Positions 1 through 9,969 of a DNA stretch of 64,000 nt are shown here, one piece after another. The position numbers and the translations under genes were made by a program. Positions within the stretch are counted from its first letter, which is position 1, and each line of letters opens with the position of its first letter. The stretch is taken from positions 69,286-133,285 of the forward strand of contig DNTB01000085.1 of the NCBI GenBank assembly GCA_003499525.1, read 5' to 3'. The stretch comes from Flavobacteriales bacterium. Lineage in GTDB: Bacteria > Bacteroidota > Bacteroidia > Flavobacteriales_G > Salibacteraceae. The notes below the pieces were generated by a model. The model had not been told where the DNA came from and ran no database searches. It was given only the letters and a program-made list of their open reading frames with translations.

Positions 1-1129
1 GGGCTCCCTTTTCACCATACAGGGTAGTGCAGGAACGAATAGAGGTCTCGATATCGAATCAAACGGAACATCAACAGGGCAGAACGAGGGTCTGGTAGCA
101 ACGGCAGTAAACGGGAACAGCAATGTGGCCATTTCAGCTCGCGCTGGCCAGACAGGAGGAACACCTTCAAACTCTTTCAACTTTGGTGTTTATGGTCAGG
201 CTGAAAATGCAGGTTCTTTTTTATCCGGTGTCTATGGTCTTACCGGTGGACAATCCAGCTTCAACTATGGTGTGCTTGGAGCTATACAAACTAACCAGGG
301 AAATTGGAACGGTGGCATGTATGCTCAGGCTTCTGGTGCAGGTTCAGGAATTAATACCGGAATGGAAGCTCAGGCAGACAATAGCACTGAGCTGAACACC
401 GGCATTAACATTTATGCCGGTACTTTCAACAATGGAATTACTCCCTATTCAGAAGGGCTCCACGCTTTTGTCAATCAATCCGATACTGCAATAGGTATAC
501 AGGCTGATGTCGTCAGCAGTGGCTCTTATAATGTGGGGTTGATCAGTAATGCTTCTGGCGGACTCACGAACTTTGCGGGCATATTCAATGGAGATGTAAC
601 CATCAATGGCAACCTGGCAATATCAGGTTCATTTTCAAAAGGGTCGGGTACATTTAAAATAGATCATCCGGAAGATCCGGAAAACAAATACCTGGTGCAC
701 AGCTTCGTCGAAAGTCCGGAGATGCTCAATGTTTACAGCGGAAATGCAACCACAGATGCCAATGGCTACGCTACCGTTGTACTACCGGACTATTTTGAAG
801 ATGTCAATACTGAGTTTCGATATCAACTCACACCCATTGGATCATTCGCACAGGTCATTATTGGTGAGGAAGTTCAGGGGAATAAATTCATAATCAGGAG
901 CAGTGAACCCAATCTAAAAGTAAGTTGGATGGTTACCGCTGTTCGAAACGATCCTTACGCCAGGGCAAATAGAATTATTCCTGTGGTTGATAAGGAAGGC
1001 GATGAAAAAGGAACCTATCTGCATCCTGAGCTATACGGAAAATCAGATTCACAAAGATTGCATTATAACCTCTCTAAGCCGGATAAGCCCAGAGAAAAGG
1101 TGCGCATACCGAATCCAATGACCGATTAA
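1..1129 (+). CDS. C-terminal part of a repetitive surface or tail-fibre-like protein (5' end outside window)
   Basis: The reading frame is open from base 2 to the TAA at 1127-1129, so this is the 3' part of a longer gene that enters from the left edge. An internal GTG at 125 is not a convincing start because the same low-complexity sequence continues upstream of it. The visible part has two regions. The first, roughly 210 residues, is rich in Gly, Asn, Ser and Thr with recurring hydrophobic-Tyr-Gly and Asn-x-Gly patterns, resembling beta-helical or tail-fibre repeats. The second is a compact C-terminal region of about 160 residues starting near [13 protein letters not shown] and containing [11 protein letters not shown] and [11 protein letters not shown]. 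That C-terminal module recurs at the ends of many long bacterial repeat proteins (recalled family knowledge). No T9SS sorting domain is visible. It may be an extracellular structural protein; the function is not known. Confidence 0.75.
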   Translation, partial: GSLFTIQGSAGTNRGLDIESNGTSTGQNEGLVATAVNGNSNVAISARAGQTGGTPSNSFNFGVYGQAENAGSFLSGVYGLTGGQSSFNYGVLGAIQTNQGNWNGGMYAQASGAGSGINTGMEAQADNSTELNTGINIYAGTFNNGITPYSEGLHAFVNQSDTAIGIQADVVSSGSYNVGLISNASGGLTNFAGIFNGDVTINGNLAISGSFSKGSGTFKIDHPEDPENKYLVHSFVESPEMLNVYSGNATTDANGYATVVLPDYFEDVNTEFRYQLTPIGSFAQVIIGEEVQGNKFIIRSSEPNLKVSWMVTAVRNDPYARANRIIPVVDKEGDEKGTYLHPELYGKSDSQRLHYNLSKPDKPREKVRIPNPMTD

Positions 1130-1142
1130 GAATAGGAGAAAG

Positions 1143-1167
1143 AACCGGGATCAATTCCCGGTTTTTT
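1143..1167 (+). terminator. Rho-independent terminator after the left-edge gene
   Basis: An 8-bp perfect stem AACCGGGA / TCCCGGTT with a 5-nt loop is followed directly by a T run. It lies 13 bases after the stop of the surface-protein gene and 27 bases before cysS, so it separates the two transcription units. Confidence 0.85.
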
Positions 1168-1194
1168 GTTTCTTTTACCCGCACAAATAAGTCC

Positions 1195-2664
1195 ATGTCC
1201 TTAAAAGTATATAACTCCCTATCGGGTAAGAAAGAAGATTTTAAACCTATTACTCCTCCGAACGTCGGAATGTACGTTTGCGGTCCAACGGTTTATAGTG
1301 AAGTACATCTTGGAAATGCGCGCACCTTCGTCTCGTTTGATATGATTTATAGATACCTCAAGTATCTTGGGTATAAAGTCAGATATGTTCGGAACATTAC
1401 AGATGCAGGTCATTTGGAAAATGATGCTGATATCGGTGAAGACAAAATATCCAAGAAAGCCCGGCTGGAACAACTCGAGCCCATGGAAATTGTGCAGAAG
1501 TACACCGTAAATTTTCATGAAGTTATGACACTACTAAATACCTACCCTCCAAGCATAGAACCTACGGCCACGGGTCATATCGTTGAGCAAATTGATGCCA
1601 TAAAAGAGATGGTGGATCAAGGTTTGGCTTATGAAGCAGATGGCTCCATCTACTTCGATGTAACGGAGTACAACAAGCGCTTTGATGGAGCCTACGGAGA
1701 ACTATCCAAAAGAAATATTGAAGAGCTCTTCAATGAAACCCGCATCCTTGAAGGACAGGCCGCTAAAAAAAATCAGGTGGATTTTGCATTGTGGAAAAAA
1801 GCCAATCCCGAACATATTATGCGGTGGAACTCTCCCTGGAGCGTGGGGTTTCCAGGATGGCATCTGGAGTGTTCTGTCATGAGCTCAAAATATCTTGGTT
1901 TACCTTTTGACATTCATGGAGGTGGTATGGACTTAAAGTTCCCTCATCATGAATGTGAAATTGCCCAGAATAAAGCGCTAAACCCTGAAAATCCGGTTCA
2001 GTACTGGTTGCATACCAATATGCTGACTCTTAACGGACAAAGAATGAGCAAGTCTACGGGCAATACTTTACTCCCCATTGAACTTTTTACCGGAGACAGC
2101 CCTATGCTGAGTCAGGCTTTTCATCCCATGGTGGTGCGATTCTTTATGATGCAAGCGCACTACAGAAGTGTCCTTGATTTTAGCAATGATGGGCTTCTTG
2201 CGGCGCAAAAAGGGTTTGACCGGCTTATGAAAGTTTATTCAGATCTTAAAAATTTCGAGAAGGCAGGTCGTAAATCGGAGTTTGACGTCGGGACTTTGCG
2301 CGATAAGTGCGAATCAGCTATGAACGATGACTTCAACACACCCATACTCATTGCTACGCTCTTTGATGGCCTTAAGCCGATCAAATCAATACTCAATGGA
2401 AATTTGAGCATTTCATCTCAGGACCTTTCGGCCCTTAAGGATCTCTACACAAATATGATCGAAGGGGTTTTGGGCCTTAAAACCATAGAGCAGGACAGGG
2501 AAAATGAAGATCAAAAAGATGTTATTATTCAAATTCTCATCCAGATGAGAACCGAAGCAAGAGCAAGAAAAGACTTTACAACTTCCGATGAAATCAGAGA
2601 TAAACTCGGGTCCGTTGGAATTACCTTGAAAGATGGCCCCGAAGGGACTTCCTGGGAAGGATAA
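1195..2664 (+). CDS. cysS: cysteine--tRNA ligase
   Basis: This is cysteinyl-tRNA synthetase (class I), which charges tRNA-Cys with cysteine in the cytoplasm. The 489-residue protein has the family hallmarks. CGPTVY with zinc-ligand Cys29 is followed by the HIGH-type motif HLGN (38-41). The zinc-site segment GWHLECS comes next, then [15 protein letters not shown] and the KMSKS-type loop [10 protein letters not shown]-terminal helical anticodon-binding region contains [13 protein letters not shown], usual for the family. The length is normal. The ATG at 1195 begins the conserved N-terminus 27 bases after the upstream terminator, so the promoter must overlap that terminator region or the preceding gene. 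The cognate tRNA-Cys gene is also in this window, about 45 kb away. polA follows on the same strand after 56 bases. Confidence 0.97.
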   Translation: MSLKVYNSLSGKKEDFKPITPPNVGMYVCGPTVYSEVHLGNARTFVSFDMIYRYLKYLGYKVRYVRNITDAGHLENDADIGEDKISKKARLEQLEPMEIVQKYTVNFHEVMTLLNTYPPSIEPTATGHIVEQIDAIKEMVDQGLAYEADGSIYFDVTEYNKRFDGAYGELSKRNIEELFNETRILEGQAAKKNQVDFALWKKANPEHIMRWNSPWSVGFPGWHLECSVMSSKYLGLPFDIHGGGMDLKFPHHECEIAQNKALNPENPVQYWLHTNMLTLNGQRMSKSTGNTLLPIELFTGDSPMLSQAFHPMVVRFFMMQAHYRSVLDFSNDGLLAAQKGFDRLMKVYSDLKNFEKAGRKSEFDVGTLRDKCESAMNDDFNTPILIATLFDGLKPIKSILNGNLSISSQDLSALKDLYTNMIEGVLGLKTIEQDRENEDQKDVIIQILIQMRTEARARKDFTTSDEIRDKLGSVGITLKDGPEGTSWEG

Positions 2665-2672
2665 ATCTCTAC

Positions 2673-2701
2673 TTTCTAGGGAGCCCAATTGGTTATCTTT
2701 G
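2673..2701 (+). promoter_or_regulatory. Candidate Bacteroidota-type promoter of polA
   Basis: TTTC at 2673-2676, a 17-base spacer, then an exact TAnnTTTG box (TATCTTTG, 2694-2701). The ATG of polA lies 19 bases after the box. The same TTTC-N17-TATCTTTG arrangement occurs upstream of gltX. The -33 element has C instead of the G of the usual TTTG. Confidence 0.55.
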
Positions 2702-2720
2702 AGCAAAACAGGTACTCAAA

Positions 2721-5492
2721 ATGCTCACTCCTCAAAGCCCAACCAAGCTGTTTCTTATTGATGCTTATGCACTCATTTTCAGAGCATATTTTGCATTTAG
2801 CAAAAACCCGAGGATTAATTCAAAAGGTTTTAATACTTCGGCCGTTTTTGGCTTTGTCAATGCTTTACTCGATATCATCCAAAATGAAGTTCCTACTCAT
2901 ATTGCCGTAGCTTTTGACCCCTCAACTCCATTAAAAAGAAACGAAATCTTTCCAGATTATAAAGCCAATCGTGAGGCCACACCCGAAGACATCAAATCCT
3001 CAGTTCCATTTATAAAAGACATCCTTAAAGCTCTCAATATTCCCATACTTATCGAAGATGGATATGAGGCTGATGACATCATTGGGACCATAGCACATGA
3101 TGCTGCTGATGAAGGCTACAAAGTGTATATGATGACTCCGGATAAGGACTTTGCACAGCTCATCAGGCCAAATGTTTATCTCTATAAACCCGCCCGCATG
3201 GGCAATGCAGCCGAAATATGGGGAAAAGAAGAAGTCTGTGGAAAGTTTGAAGTTAAAAACCCGATACAGGTGATTGACATTTTAGGTCTATGGGGGGATG
3301 CAGTAGACAATATACCTGGAGTTCCGGGAATTGGAGAAAAAACGGCAAAAAAGCTGATTGGAGCCTATGGTAGTATTGAGGGAGTTTACGATCACATCGA
3401 TGAGCTCAAAGGCAAGCAAAAGCAAAACCTCATTGACTTCAAAAAGCAGGCGCTCACCAGCAAAGAACTTGCAACGATTGATGTGAGCGTTCCCATTGAA
3501 TACGCTCTCAGCGATTTTGTAATCGAGGAAGCCAATATGGAGAAACTGATTGCCATTTTCGATGAACTTGAGTTTCGCTCTTTGACTAAAAGACTCGGTA
3601 GTAACAGCCAGAATAAAGATTCCGGAGAGCAGATTTCTATGTTTGATACTGCTGCAGGCAGCACTTCCATTCCTCAAATACCGACTCTCGAAAACACCTT
3701 CCACAACTACCAACTTGTAGACAATGCCGAAAAACTAGACAGGCTTATCGCAGATCTGAGCAAGCTTCCGGCTTTCTGTTTTGACACAGAAACTTCGGCA
3801 TTAGATTATGATCAGGCCGAACTCATCGGCATTGCATTTAGCTACAAAAAAGGGGAAGGATACTATGTCCCGTGTTTTCCTGGACAGGATACAGAGATCA
3901 AAATAAGAAAACTAAAGCCGCTTTTTGAAAATCCGGGTATCGAGAAAGTCGCACACAATTTGAAATTCGATTTAAGGATTTTGAATAAGTATGGGGTTGA
4001 AGAGATTGCTCCGTCTTTTGATACTATGATTGCTCATTATCTGATTGAGCCGGATAATAATCGCAGATCTATGGATTTGCTTTCGGAAACAGTTTTGAAT
4101 TACAAGCCTAAGCCTATAACTGAGCTAATAGGGCCAAAGGGAAAGAATCAAAAGAGCATGACAGAGGTTCCTATCGAGGAACTTAAAGAGTATGCTGCTG
4201 AAGATTCTGATATAACCTTTCAACTGCGCGATGTTTTTAAAAAGGAAATGGCTGATAAGAAAGTCTTTGGGGTTTTTACCGATATCGAGATGCCTCTTGT
4301 TCCAGTGCTTATGCGTATGGAAAAAGAGGGCATCAAATTGGACAAAGAGAAACTCTCCGAACTATCCTCTTCTCTTGCTGACGACATCATCAAATTTGAA
4401 AAGGAGATCTACGAGCTAGCGGGATCCACGTTTAATATTGGTTCCCCGAAACAAGTTGGAGAAGTTCTCTTCGAAGTGCTCAAAATTCACGATAAACCGA
4501 AGAAAACCAAGTCGGGCCAGTACGCTACCAATGAGGAAGTATTGAAACAACTGGAAAGCCGTCACCCAATCGTTCCGGCAATTCTATCCTTTAGGGAATT
4601 GCAGAAACTGAAGAATACTTATGTTGACTCCCTTCCCACAATGATCAACCCCAATACGGGTAGAATTCACACTACGTTTAATCAGGTTGTTGCTGCAACA
4701 GGTCGGTTGAGTTCTGATAAACCTAATCTTCAGAATATACCCATACGAACCGAAAAAGGTCGCGCTATTAGAAAGGCATTTGTACCAAGAGATGAAAATC
4801 ACATACTTATTGCGGCCGATTACTCACAAATAGAATTAAGAATTATTGCCTCAATATCCGGAGACAAAGGAATGATTGAGGCCTTTAATGCCGGGCAAGA
4901 CATTCATGCCTCTACCGCTTCTAAAGTATTTGGTGTGCCTTTAAGTGACGTCACCCGGGAGCAGAGGAGTAGTGCAAAAACAGTCAACTTCGGAATTATT
5001 TATGGGATTTCTGCATTTGGTCTATCGCAACGAGTGGGAATATCAAGAACTGAGGCTAAGGATATTATTGATAACTATTTTGAACAGTTCCCAGGAATAA
5101 AAGACTATATGGACAAAACCATAGCTTTTGCCCGAGAGCATGGATATGTGCAAACCATAACAGGAAGGCGCAGATATCTACGCGATATCAATTCGCGAAA
5201 TGCGCCTGTTCGGGGATTTGCCGAACGAAATGCCATTAACTCCCCGATTCAGGGATCAGCAGCAGACATGATTAAACTTGCGATGATTAAGGTCGATAAT
5301 TTCCTCCACGACAACGACCTAAAGACCAAAATGATATTGCAGGTTCATGATGAACTGCTCTTTGATGCGCCGCTAAACGAGGCCAAATCGGTTCTGCCTG
5401 AAATCAAAAAAATTATGTCTGCGGCTCTTCAATGGGACGTTCCCATTTCAGTGGATGCCCAACTCGGAAACAATTGGCTGGAAGCCCATTAA
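2721..5492 (+). CDS. polA: DNA polymerase I
   Basis: Family A DNA polymerase, acting in Okazaki-fragment processing and repair synthesis. The 923-residue protein has all three domains. The 5'-3' exonuclease spans residues 1-290, with GYEADDIIGT, TPDKDF and the helix-hairpin-helix NIPGVPGIGEKTA. The 3'-5' proofreading domain spans about 330-520, with Asp355 and Glu357 in FDTETSALD and a later YAAEDSD motif, so proofreading looks intact. The polymerase domain runs from about 545 to the end, with motif A DYSQIELR (Asp700), a motif B region RSSAKTVNFGIIYG and motif C QVHDELLF (Asp877). The ATG at 2721 gives the conserved LFLIDAYALIFRAYFA start. The stop codon abuts, with no intervening base, the stop of the convergent metalloprotease gene. 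Confidence 0.98.
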   Translation: MLTPQSPTKLFLIDAYALIFRAYFAFSKNPRINSKGFNTSAVFGFVNALLDIIQNEVPTHIAVAFDPSTPLKRNEIFPDYKANREATPEDIKSSVPFIKDILKALNIPILIEDGYEADDIIGTIAHDAADEGYKVYMMTPDKDFAQLIRPNVYLYKPARMGNAAEIWGKEEVCGKFEVKNPIQVIDILGLWGDAVDNIPGVPGIGEKTAKKLIGAYGSIEGVYDHIDELKGKQKQNLIDFKKQALTSKELATIDVSVPIEYALSDFVIEEANMEKLIAIFDELEFRSLTKRLGSNSQNKDSGEQISMFDTAAGSTSIPQIPTLENTFHNYQLVDNAEKLDRLIADLSKLPAFCFDTETSALDYDQAELIGIAFSYKKGEGYYVPCFPGQDTEIKIRKLKPLFENPGIEKVAHNLKFDLRILNKYGVEEIAPSFDTMIAHYLIEPDNNRRSMDLLSETVLNYKPKPITELIGPKGKNQKSMTEVPIEELKEYAAEDSDITFQLRDVFKKEMADKKVFGVFTDIEMPLVPVLMRMEKEGIKLDKEKLSELSSSLADDIIKFEKEIYELAGSTFNIGSPKQVGEVLFEVLKIHDKPKKTKSGQYATNEEVLKQLESRHPIVPAILSFRELQKLKNTYVDSLPTMINPNTGRIHTTFNQVVAATGRLSSDKPNLQNIPIRTEKGRAIRKAFVPRDENHILIAADYSQIELRIIASISGDKGMIEAFNAGQDIHASTASKVFGVPLSDVTREQRSSAKTVNFGIIYGISAFGLSQRVGISRTEAKDIIDNYFEQFPGIKDYMDKTIAFAREHGYVQTITGRRRYLRDINSRNAPVRGFAERNAINSPIQGSAADMIKLAMIKVDNFLHDNDLKTKMILQVHDELLFDAPLNEAKSVLPEIKKIMSAALQWDVPISVDAQLGNNWLEAH

Positions 5493-7904
5493 TTATCTGG
5501 TTATCAAAAACTTGTTGGATACAGCACCCTGTTTTTCCGTTCGTAGTTCCACCAGGTAAAGTCCATTAGCCAATCCTGAAAAATCTCTGGAAAATGTTTG
5601 TCCTCCTGAATTGACCTGAAAATTTTCGATAAATATTACCCTGCCGGAGATATCTCTTACAGTTAGTTCAGCAGCATCTCTTTCTGTGAAATCCGTTTTG
5701 AAGTTTAATTCCCCTGTCGTGGGGTTGGGAAAAAGCTGAAAACTGAAAGCTCCGCTTTCCAGAATATCTTCTACTCCGGTGATGGATGAGTAGTCGAACT
5801 TCCAGACATCACTCCACTGCTGCACTGCCCCGGTTACTTGTCGGCCGACCCTCCAGAAGTACGTGCCGCTTGCAATTCCGCTTATGTCCTGCTCGGTATC
5901 AGTGTCTGTTGATGAAGAACCCAAATACGTTTTTGTGTATTCAATTTTGGCAGGACTAGTAAACAGACTATCTGTATCAAGTTGAACGACATATTCATCG
6001 GCTGAGGATGTTGCCAGCCAATCCAGAGTGAATGTCATTGCTCCTGAAAGAGAAGCTTGATTAACAGGGCTTACCAATACCGGCTTATCCGTCAATGAAC
6101 CCGAAACCATTATGTTGTCAATAAAAAGATTGTTGGTATTTCGGGCATCGAACTCAAACTTAAAACGGACTCCTTCTCTGAGATATACGCCAGGAATATT
6201 CATTGTGGCTGTTGTCCATTCTGTGGAACTTGGGAATGTAAAAGGCCAACTTTGGTTGGAGCCTGTTTGCAGTCCGGCCCCGGCATTGATGTAATTTAAA
6301 GCCCAGTTTTGACCGCAATCTGTAGAAATATACAACCGAAGCAGCCCCAACTCACCGCTTCCGACTCCTGTCGATCTATACGCATAATCAAAATCGAGTT
6401 GTCCTGATGTCAGGTTTGAAAGATCATAGGTCGATGATTCTACCGAGAATTTCGTTTCACCATTCCCATGAGCGTTATAATACATGGACCGAGTACTTCC
6501 CGAACCTGCGTTTGGATAGGAAAACCACCCTGCGCCAGTTGCCTCATTATCTACAAACCATCCATTGTCTCGTAATTCTCCAGTGAATTCATAGTCCTCG
6601 GTTACTGGACTTGTCGAGCCTCTGTCTTCCAATACCGTCATAAAATCCTGCTTAAAATTGGATACTACATTGGTATTGTCTCCAACGCTCAGGCTGACAT
6701 CATATACTCCTGCTACTGCGTAGGTAACCGAGGGGTTCTGAAGGGTTGAGGTAATGGGATCACCGCCTGTGAAACTCCAATTATGAGTAATTGGATTGAA
6801 ATACGATTGGTCGTTGTACTGAACTATCTGGTTCTCACAAACTACCCTTCTGTCGACTTCAAAATCCGCTTTACACACCCCAGGGTTCGGATTCAGTATG
6901 TCTTTGTCCGCCACGTTGGATGGAGAAGTTAAACTTATGAGTTGTGAAATTCCATTCAAAGCGTTGATCATCCTTGTTTTCTGTCCGAGTGAAAACATGT
7001 TTTGACAATCGTCATAACTCATATAGTTTTCTATCTGGTCGGGCATATCTGTTGTGAATGAGCTTCCAATCTGGTCGTTCGAACAGGTATTTTGACTGAA
7101 ATTGCAGCCATATGTATCTTGAGCACTCGGTGGCGTATCACATACTCTGTCGCCTGAATTGTTGCAATTACTTCCACAACCGCTCTGAAACGTGTGCGAC
7201 AGATTAAAGCAATGACCAACTTCATGAGTAAGCGTGCGATCACCGAAACCGGCAGTTCCAATTCGACCCATCCTGTCGTGTCTGATGACGACCCCGTATG
7301 TGCTCCAACTTCCGAACCCAGGGAACTGCGCGTATCCCAGTATGATTCCGCCGCCGCCAAAACCAAGGTCGATTTCATTGACCACCCAAATATTGAAATA
7401 CTCATCTGAAGGCCAATAGCTGAGGCTTTTTACAGCATCATCTGCTGCAAAGCTGAGTGAGGGGTTATTCACTCGTACTACGCCGTTTGTACATTGTCCG
7501 CTTGGATCCACTTTGGCCAGGCCGAATTCTACTTCCGAGTCTGCCGCGTAAGGCTGGAATGCTGTTCTGGTCTGCGATGCATCGGAGTTCAATCGCCTAA
7601 AGTCCTCGTTTAGCATATCGATAGCGCTCTCTATTTGTTCGTAGTCAATATCTCCAACACCATTTGAATGAATGACATGCACCACTACCGGAACATACTT
7701 AACAGATCTGAAGGACTGAGTCATTGGACCGTCAGATATTTCCATAACTTCTTCGAAAAGCTCAGGAGTTAAGGCAGGGTCCTCTTGCATCATGTGATGG
7801 ACATGTTCGTCAGTCGCACATTTTATGATGTTGGTCTGTGCCTTTATTGATATGAATGAAGGAACAAAGGTTGCGACTAATAATAAAGAGAAGTAAAATT
7901 TCAT
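5493..7904 (-). CDS. secreted M43-family zinc metalloprotease with PKD and T9SS type A sorting domains
   Basis: Predicted extracellular protease of 803 residues. A signal peptide covers residues 1-22. The metallopeptidase domain carries the zinc motif HEVGHCFNLSH (227-237), followed by a cysteine-rich stretch typical of the pappalysin/cytophagalysin (M43) family and by the Met-turn region ENYMSYDDC (Met295). A PKD-like domain lies around 345-425, then a jelly-roll/MAM-like region and a fibronectin-III-like segment (about 610-705). The last 75-80 residues form a type A T9SS sorting domain, with FPNPTTGELNF, a middle VRDISGRV and a final GLYLVELRTE. Family knowledge implies export by Sec, then T9SS, with removal of the sorting domain. 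The gene stands alone between polA and the dehydrogenase operon. The PorZ homologue in this window belongs to the same secretion route. Confidence 0.92.
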   Translation of the reverse strand: MKFYFSLLLVATFVPSFISIKAQTNIIKCATDEHVHHMMQEDPALTPELFEEVMEISDGPMTQSFRSVKYVPVVVHVIHSNGVGDIDYEQIESAIDMLNEDFRRLNSDASQTRTAFQPYAADSEVEFGLAKVDPSGQCTNGVVRVNNPSLSFAADDAVKSLSYWPSDEYFNIWVVNEIDLGFGGGGIILGYAQFPGFGSWSTYGVVIRHDRMGRIGTAGFGDRTLTHEVGHCFNLSHTFQSGCGSNCNNSGDRVCDTPPSAQDTYGCNFSQNTCSNDQIGSSFTTDMPDQIENYMSYDDCQNMFSLGQKTRMINALNGISQLISLTSPSNVADKDILNPNPGVCKADFEVDRRVVCENQIVQYNDQSYFNPITHNWSFTGGDPITSTLQNPSVTYAVAGVYDVSLSVGDNTNVVSNFKQDFMTVLEDRGSTSPVTEDYEFTGELRDNGWFVDNEATGAGWFSYPNAGSGSTRSMYYNAHGNGETKFSVESSTYDLSNLTSGQLDFDYAYRSTGVGSGELGLLRLYISTDCGQNWALNYINAGAGLQTGSNQSWPFTFPSSTEWTTATMNIPGVYLREGVRFKFEFDARNTNNLFIDNIMVSGSLTDKPVLVSPVNQASLSGAMTFTLDWLATSSADEYVVQLDTDSLFTSPAKIEYTKTYLGSSSTDTDTEQDISGIASGTYFWRVGRQVTGAVQQWSDVWKFDYSSITGVEDILESGAFSFQLFPNPTTGELNFKTDFTERDAAELTVRDISGRVIFIENFQVNSGGQTFSRDFSGLANGLYLVELRTEKQGAVSNKFLITR

Positions 7905-8087
7905 CTCAATGGTTTACAGTTTCGTAATAAATAGAACTTACCCTGATGCAGAATGTTCCATTCGTTAGATGAGAGAACTTACCTCAAAAGGAGTGATCGT
8001 ATTGGGTTAATCAAACGATCCAGCATCAAGAAGTCTGCTAAAGTATGAAAATCCAAAATTGCTTTGGTCATCCATTTGTCACGCAGC

Positions 8088-8804
8088 TTACATATTTCGC
8101 AGAGTATCAACAGGCTCAGTATACCTTTCGGTATTTCGCAATATTTCCAAATATAATTTGGCTACAGCTTCCGGGGATGTGAGTTCATTTTGTTCTTTTA
8201 GTCTAACGAAATCGTCATAGCGGCTAAAGTCTTCTGAATTCGAAGATCTGATCTCACTTTGCATTTCAGTGTCCACAATTCCTGGGGCGATACTGTATAC
8301 TTTTATTCCCCATTGAGTTATTTTTTGCTCCTCATGTATGGTGCGGGTCAAATGGTCCAGACCTGCTTTCGAAGAACAATAAGGTGCCCAGGAATCTATG
8401 GGATAATTGGCTGCTCCGGAGCTCACATTTAGCACTATTCTTTCAGCGTTATGATTCATATAGCATTGCATGTATAAATTCATAAGAATTGCTGGTGCGA
8501 TAAGATTGACTTTAAATAAATTATCAATGGCATCATTATCGGCAGTTCCTATTCTTTTGATGTCTCCTATTTGACCTGAGTTATTGATGAGGACTAACTG
8601 CTTTGCTTCATCGAGCCTGGGAAATTCATACCTCTTCACCTCCTCAATTATCGAAAGGTCAAGATAGTGGTGTGCATACCTTGCATGATTGATAACATTT
8701 CTTCTGGAGAGGCCAACAACCCAGTTCGTTTCGTCTTTTAGTATTTCTTCCGCTAAAGCTTTGCCAATTCCACTGCTCGTTCCTGTGATAAAATAGTAGT
8801 TCAT
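8088..8804 (-). CDS. short-chain dehydrogenase/reductase (SDR)
   Basis: Cytoplasmic NAD(P)-dependent oxidoreductase of the classical SDR family, 238 residues. The cofactor motif GTSSGIG is at residues 8-14. The NNSG variant of the NNAG motif is at 74-77. The catalytic Ser is at 128/129 and Tyr142-x3-Lys146 lies in YCSSK. The SPEAVA segment near the C-terminus is common in the benzil-reductase/sepiapterin-reductase-like subgroup, but the substrate cannot be read from sequence. It starts one base after the stop of the cystathionine gamma-synthase gene and is the last gene of a three-gene unit on this strand. No clear terminator follows. The region up to the metalloprotease start (7905-8087) holds only a short inverted repeat. 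Confidence 0.9.
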   Translation of the reverse strand: MNYYFITGTSSGIGKALAEEILKDETNWVVGLSRRNVINHARYAHHYLDLSIIEEVKRYEFPRLDEAKQLVLINNSGQIGDIKRIGTADNDAIDNLFKVNLIAPAILMNLYMQCYMNHNAERIVLNVSSGAANYPIDSWAPYCSSKAGLDHLTRTIHEEQKITQWGIKVYSIAPGIVDTEMQSEIRSSNSEDFSRYDDFVRLKEQNELTSPEAVAKLYLEILRNTERYTEPVDTLRNM

Positions 8805-8805
8805 T

Positions 8806-9969
8806 TTATATTGATTTGAAGGCTTGATCTAGATCCTGAATTAAATCCTCAACGTCTTCAATTCCTACGCTTAATCGAATCAGAGAGTCGACAACTCCTG
8901 ATTTTTCGCGTTCTTCCTTAGGAATTGCAGCATGAGTCATGGTTGCCGGGTGACCAATCAAAGATTCCACTCCGCCGAGTGACTCTGCCAGAGAAAAGAT
9001 TTGGGTTTTACTTACCAGGCTGTGTGCATCTTCAAGTCGGTTTCGCTTCAACGAAAACGAAACCATTCCTCCGAAATCAAGCATTTGACGTGAAGCTACT
9101 TCATGGTTAGGGTGATCTTTAAAGCCGGGGTAAACGATCTTATCGACTATGGGTTGACCCTTGAGCCACTCGGCAATCTGAGCAGCATTTTTACAATGCC
9201 TTTCCATACGCACATGTAGTGTTTTAATACCTCGTAAAACTAAAAAACAGTCCATCGGCCCTGGCACAGCACCGCTGCTGTTTTGAATTCTGTAAAGTTC
9301 ATTGGCCAATGCTTCATCACTGACTACCAGCGCTCCCATCACCACGTCACTATGACCTCCTATAAATTTTGTAACAGAATGCATTACAATGTCGGCCCCG
9401 AGCTCCAGTGGGTTTTGCAAGTATGGTGAGGCGAAGGTATTGTCAACCGCAAGCAGGATGTCTTTTTCTTCAATCATTGTGGCAACTCCCTGAATATCAA
9501 CTACATTCAACATCGGGTTCGTGGGAGTTTCCACCCAAATCAGCTTTGTATTTTCATTAACCCTGGCTTCAATTTCTTCCAATTGCGCCATGGGGACGAA
9601 ATGAAAGGTAATGCCATATTTCTCGAAAACAGTGCGAAATATACGATAGGTTCCACCGTATAGATCATTGGTGGAAATTACCTCATCGCCCGGGTCAAGC
9701 ATCTTTATAACGGCATCGATAGCGGCCAAGCCGCTGGCAAATGCAATTCCGTACTCTCCTTTTTCCAGAGCAGCCAGGTTTTTTTCGAGGGCACTTCGGG
9801 TTGGGTTTTGGGTTCGGGAATATTCAAACCCTTTATGCTTCCCTACTTCTTCCTGAACATACGTTGAAGTTTGATAAATTGGCGTCATAATAGCACCTGT
9901 AGCGCTATCGGGCTCAAGCCCTCCGTGTATGGCCCTGGTTCCAAAGCCAGTCTTCTTGCTAATTTCCAT
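8806..9969 (-). CDS. cystathionine gamma-synthase / trans-sulfuration PLP enzyme
   Basis: PLP-dependent enzyme of the Cys/Met metabolism family, 387 residues, normal length. The start FGTRAIHGG is typical. YSRTQNPTR, ASGLAA (cofactor phosphate site) and VETPTNP follow, and the PLP lysine is Lys201 in SVTKFIGGHSD. The closest fit is cystathionine gamma-synthase (metB; O-acylhomoserine plus cysteine to cystathionine) or gamma-lyase (cystathionine to cysteine). These share fold and motifs and cannot be separated here, so no gene symbol is given. Its start codon directly abuts the stop of the upstream membrane-protein gene, and the SDR gene follows after one base, so co-transcription is very likely. 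No S-adenosylmethionine riboswitch is visible upstream of the unit. Confidence 0.9.
   Translation of the reverse strand: MEISKKTGFGTRAIHGGLEPDSATGAIMTPIYQTSTYVQEEVGKHKGFEYSRTQNPTRSALEKNLAALEKGEYGIAFASGLAAIDAVIKMLDPGDEVISTNDLYGGTYRIFRTVFEKYGITFHFVPMAQLEEIEARVNENTKLIWVETPTNPMLNVVDIQGVATMIEEKDILLAVDNTFASPYLQNPLELGADIVMHSVTKFIGGHSDVVMGALVVSDEALANELYRIQNSSGAVPGPMDCFLVLRGIKTLHVRMERHCKNAAQIAEWLKGQPIVDKIVYPGFKDHPNHEVASRQMLDFGGMVSFSLKRNRLEDAHSLVSKTQIFSLAESLGGVESLIGHPATMTHAAIPKEEREKSGVVDSLIRLSVGIEDVEDLIQDLDQAFKSI

Noticed and set aside
3288..3713. Antisense 141-codon frame within polA
   Set aside because: It lies opposite conserved polA sequence, has no recognisable domain and is explained by codon bias of the real gene. 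The same applies to the other antisense frames in large genes.
7995..8020. Inverted repeat GATCGT-N14-ACGATC before the metalloprotease
   Set aside because: Only six base pairs with a long spacer and no other copy; not enough to call an operator or terminator.
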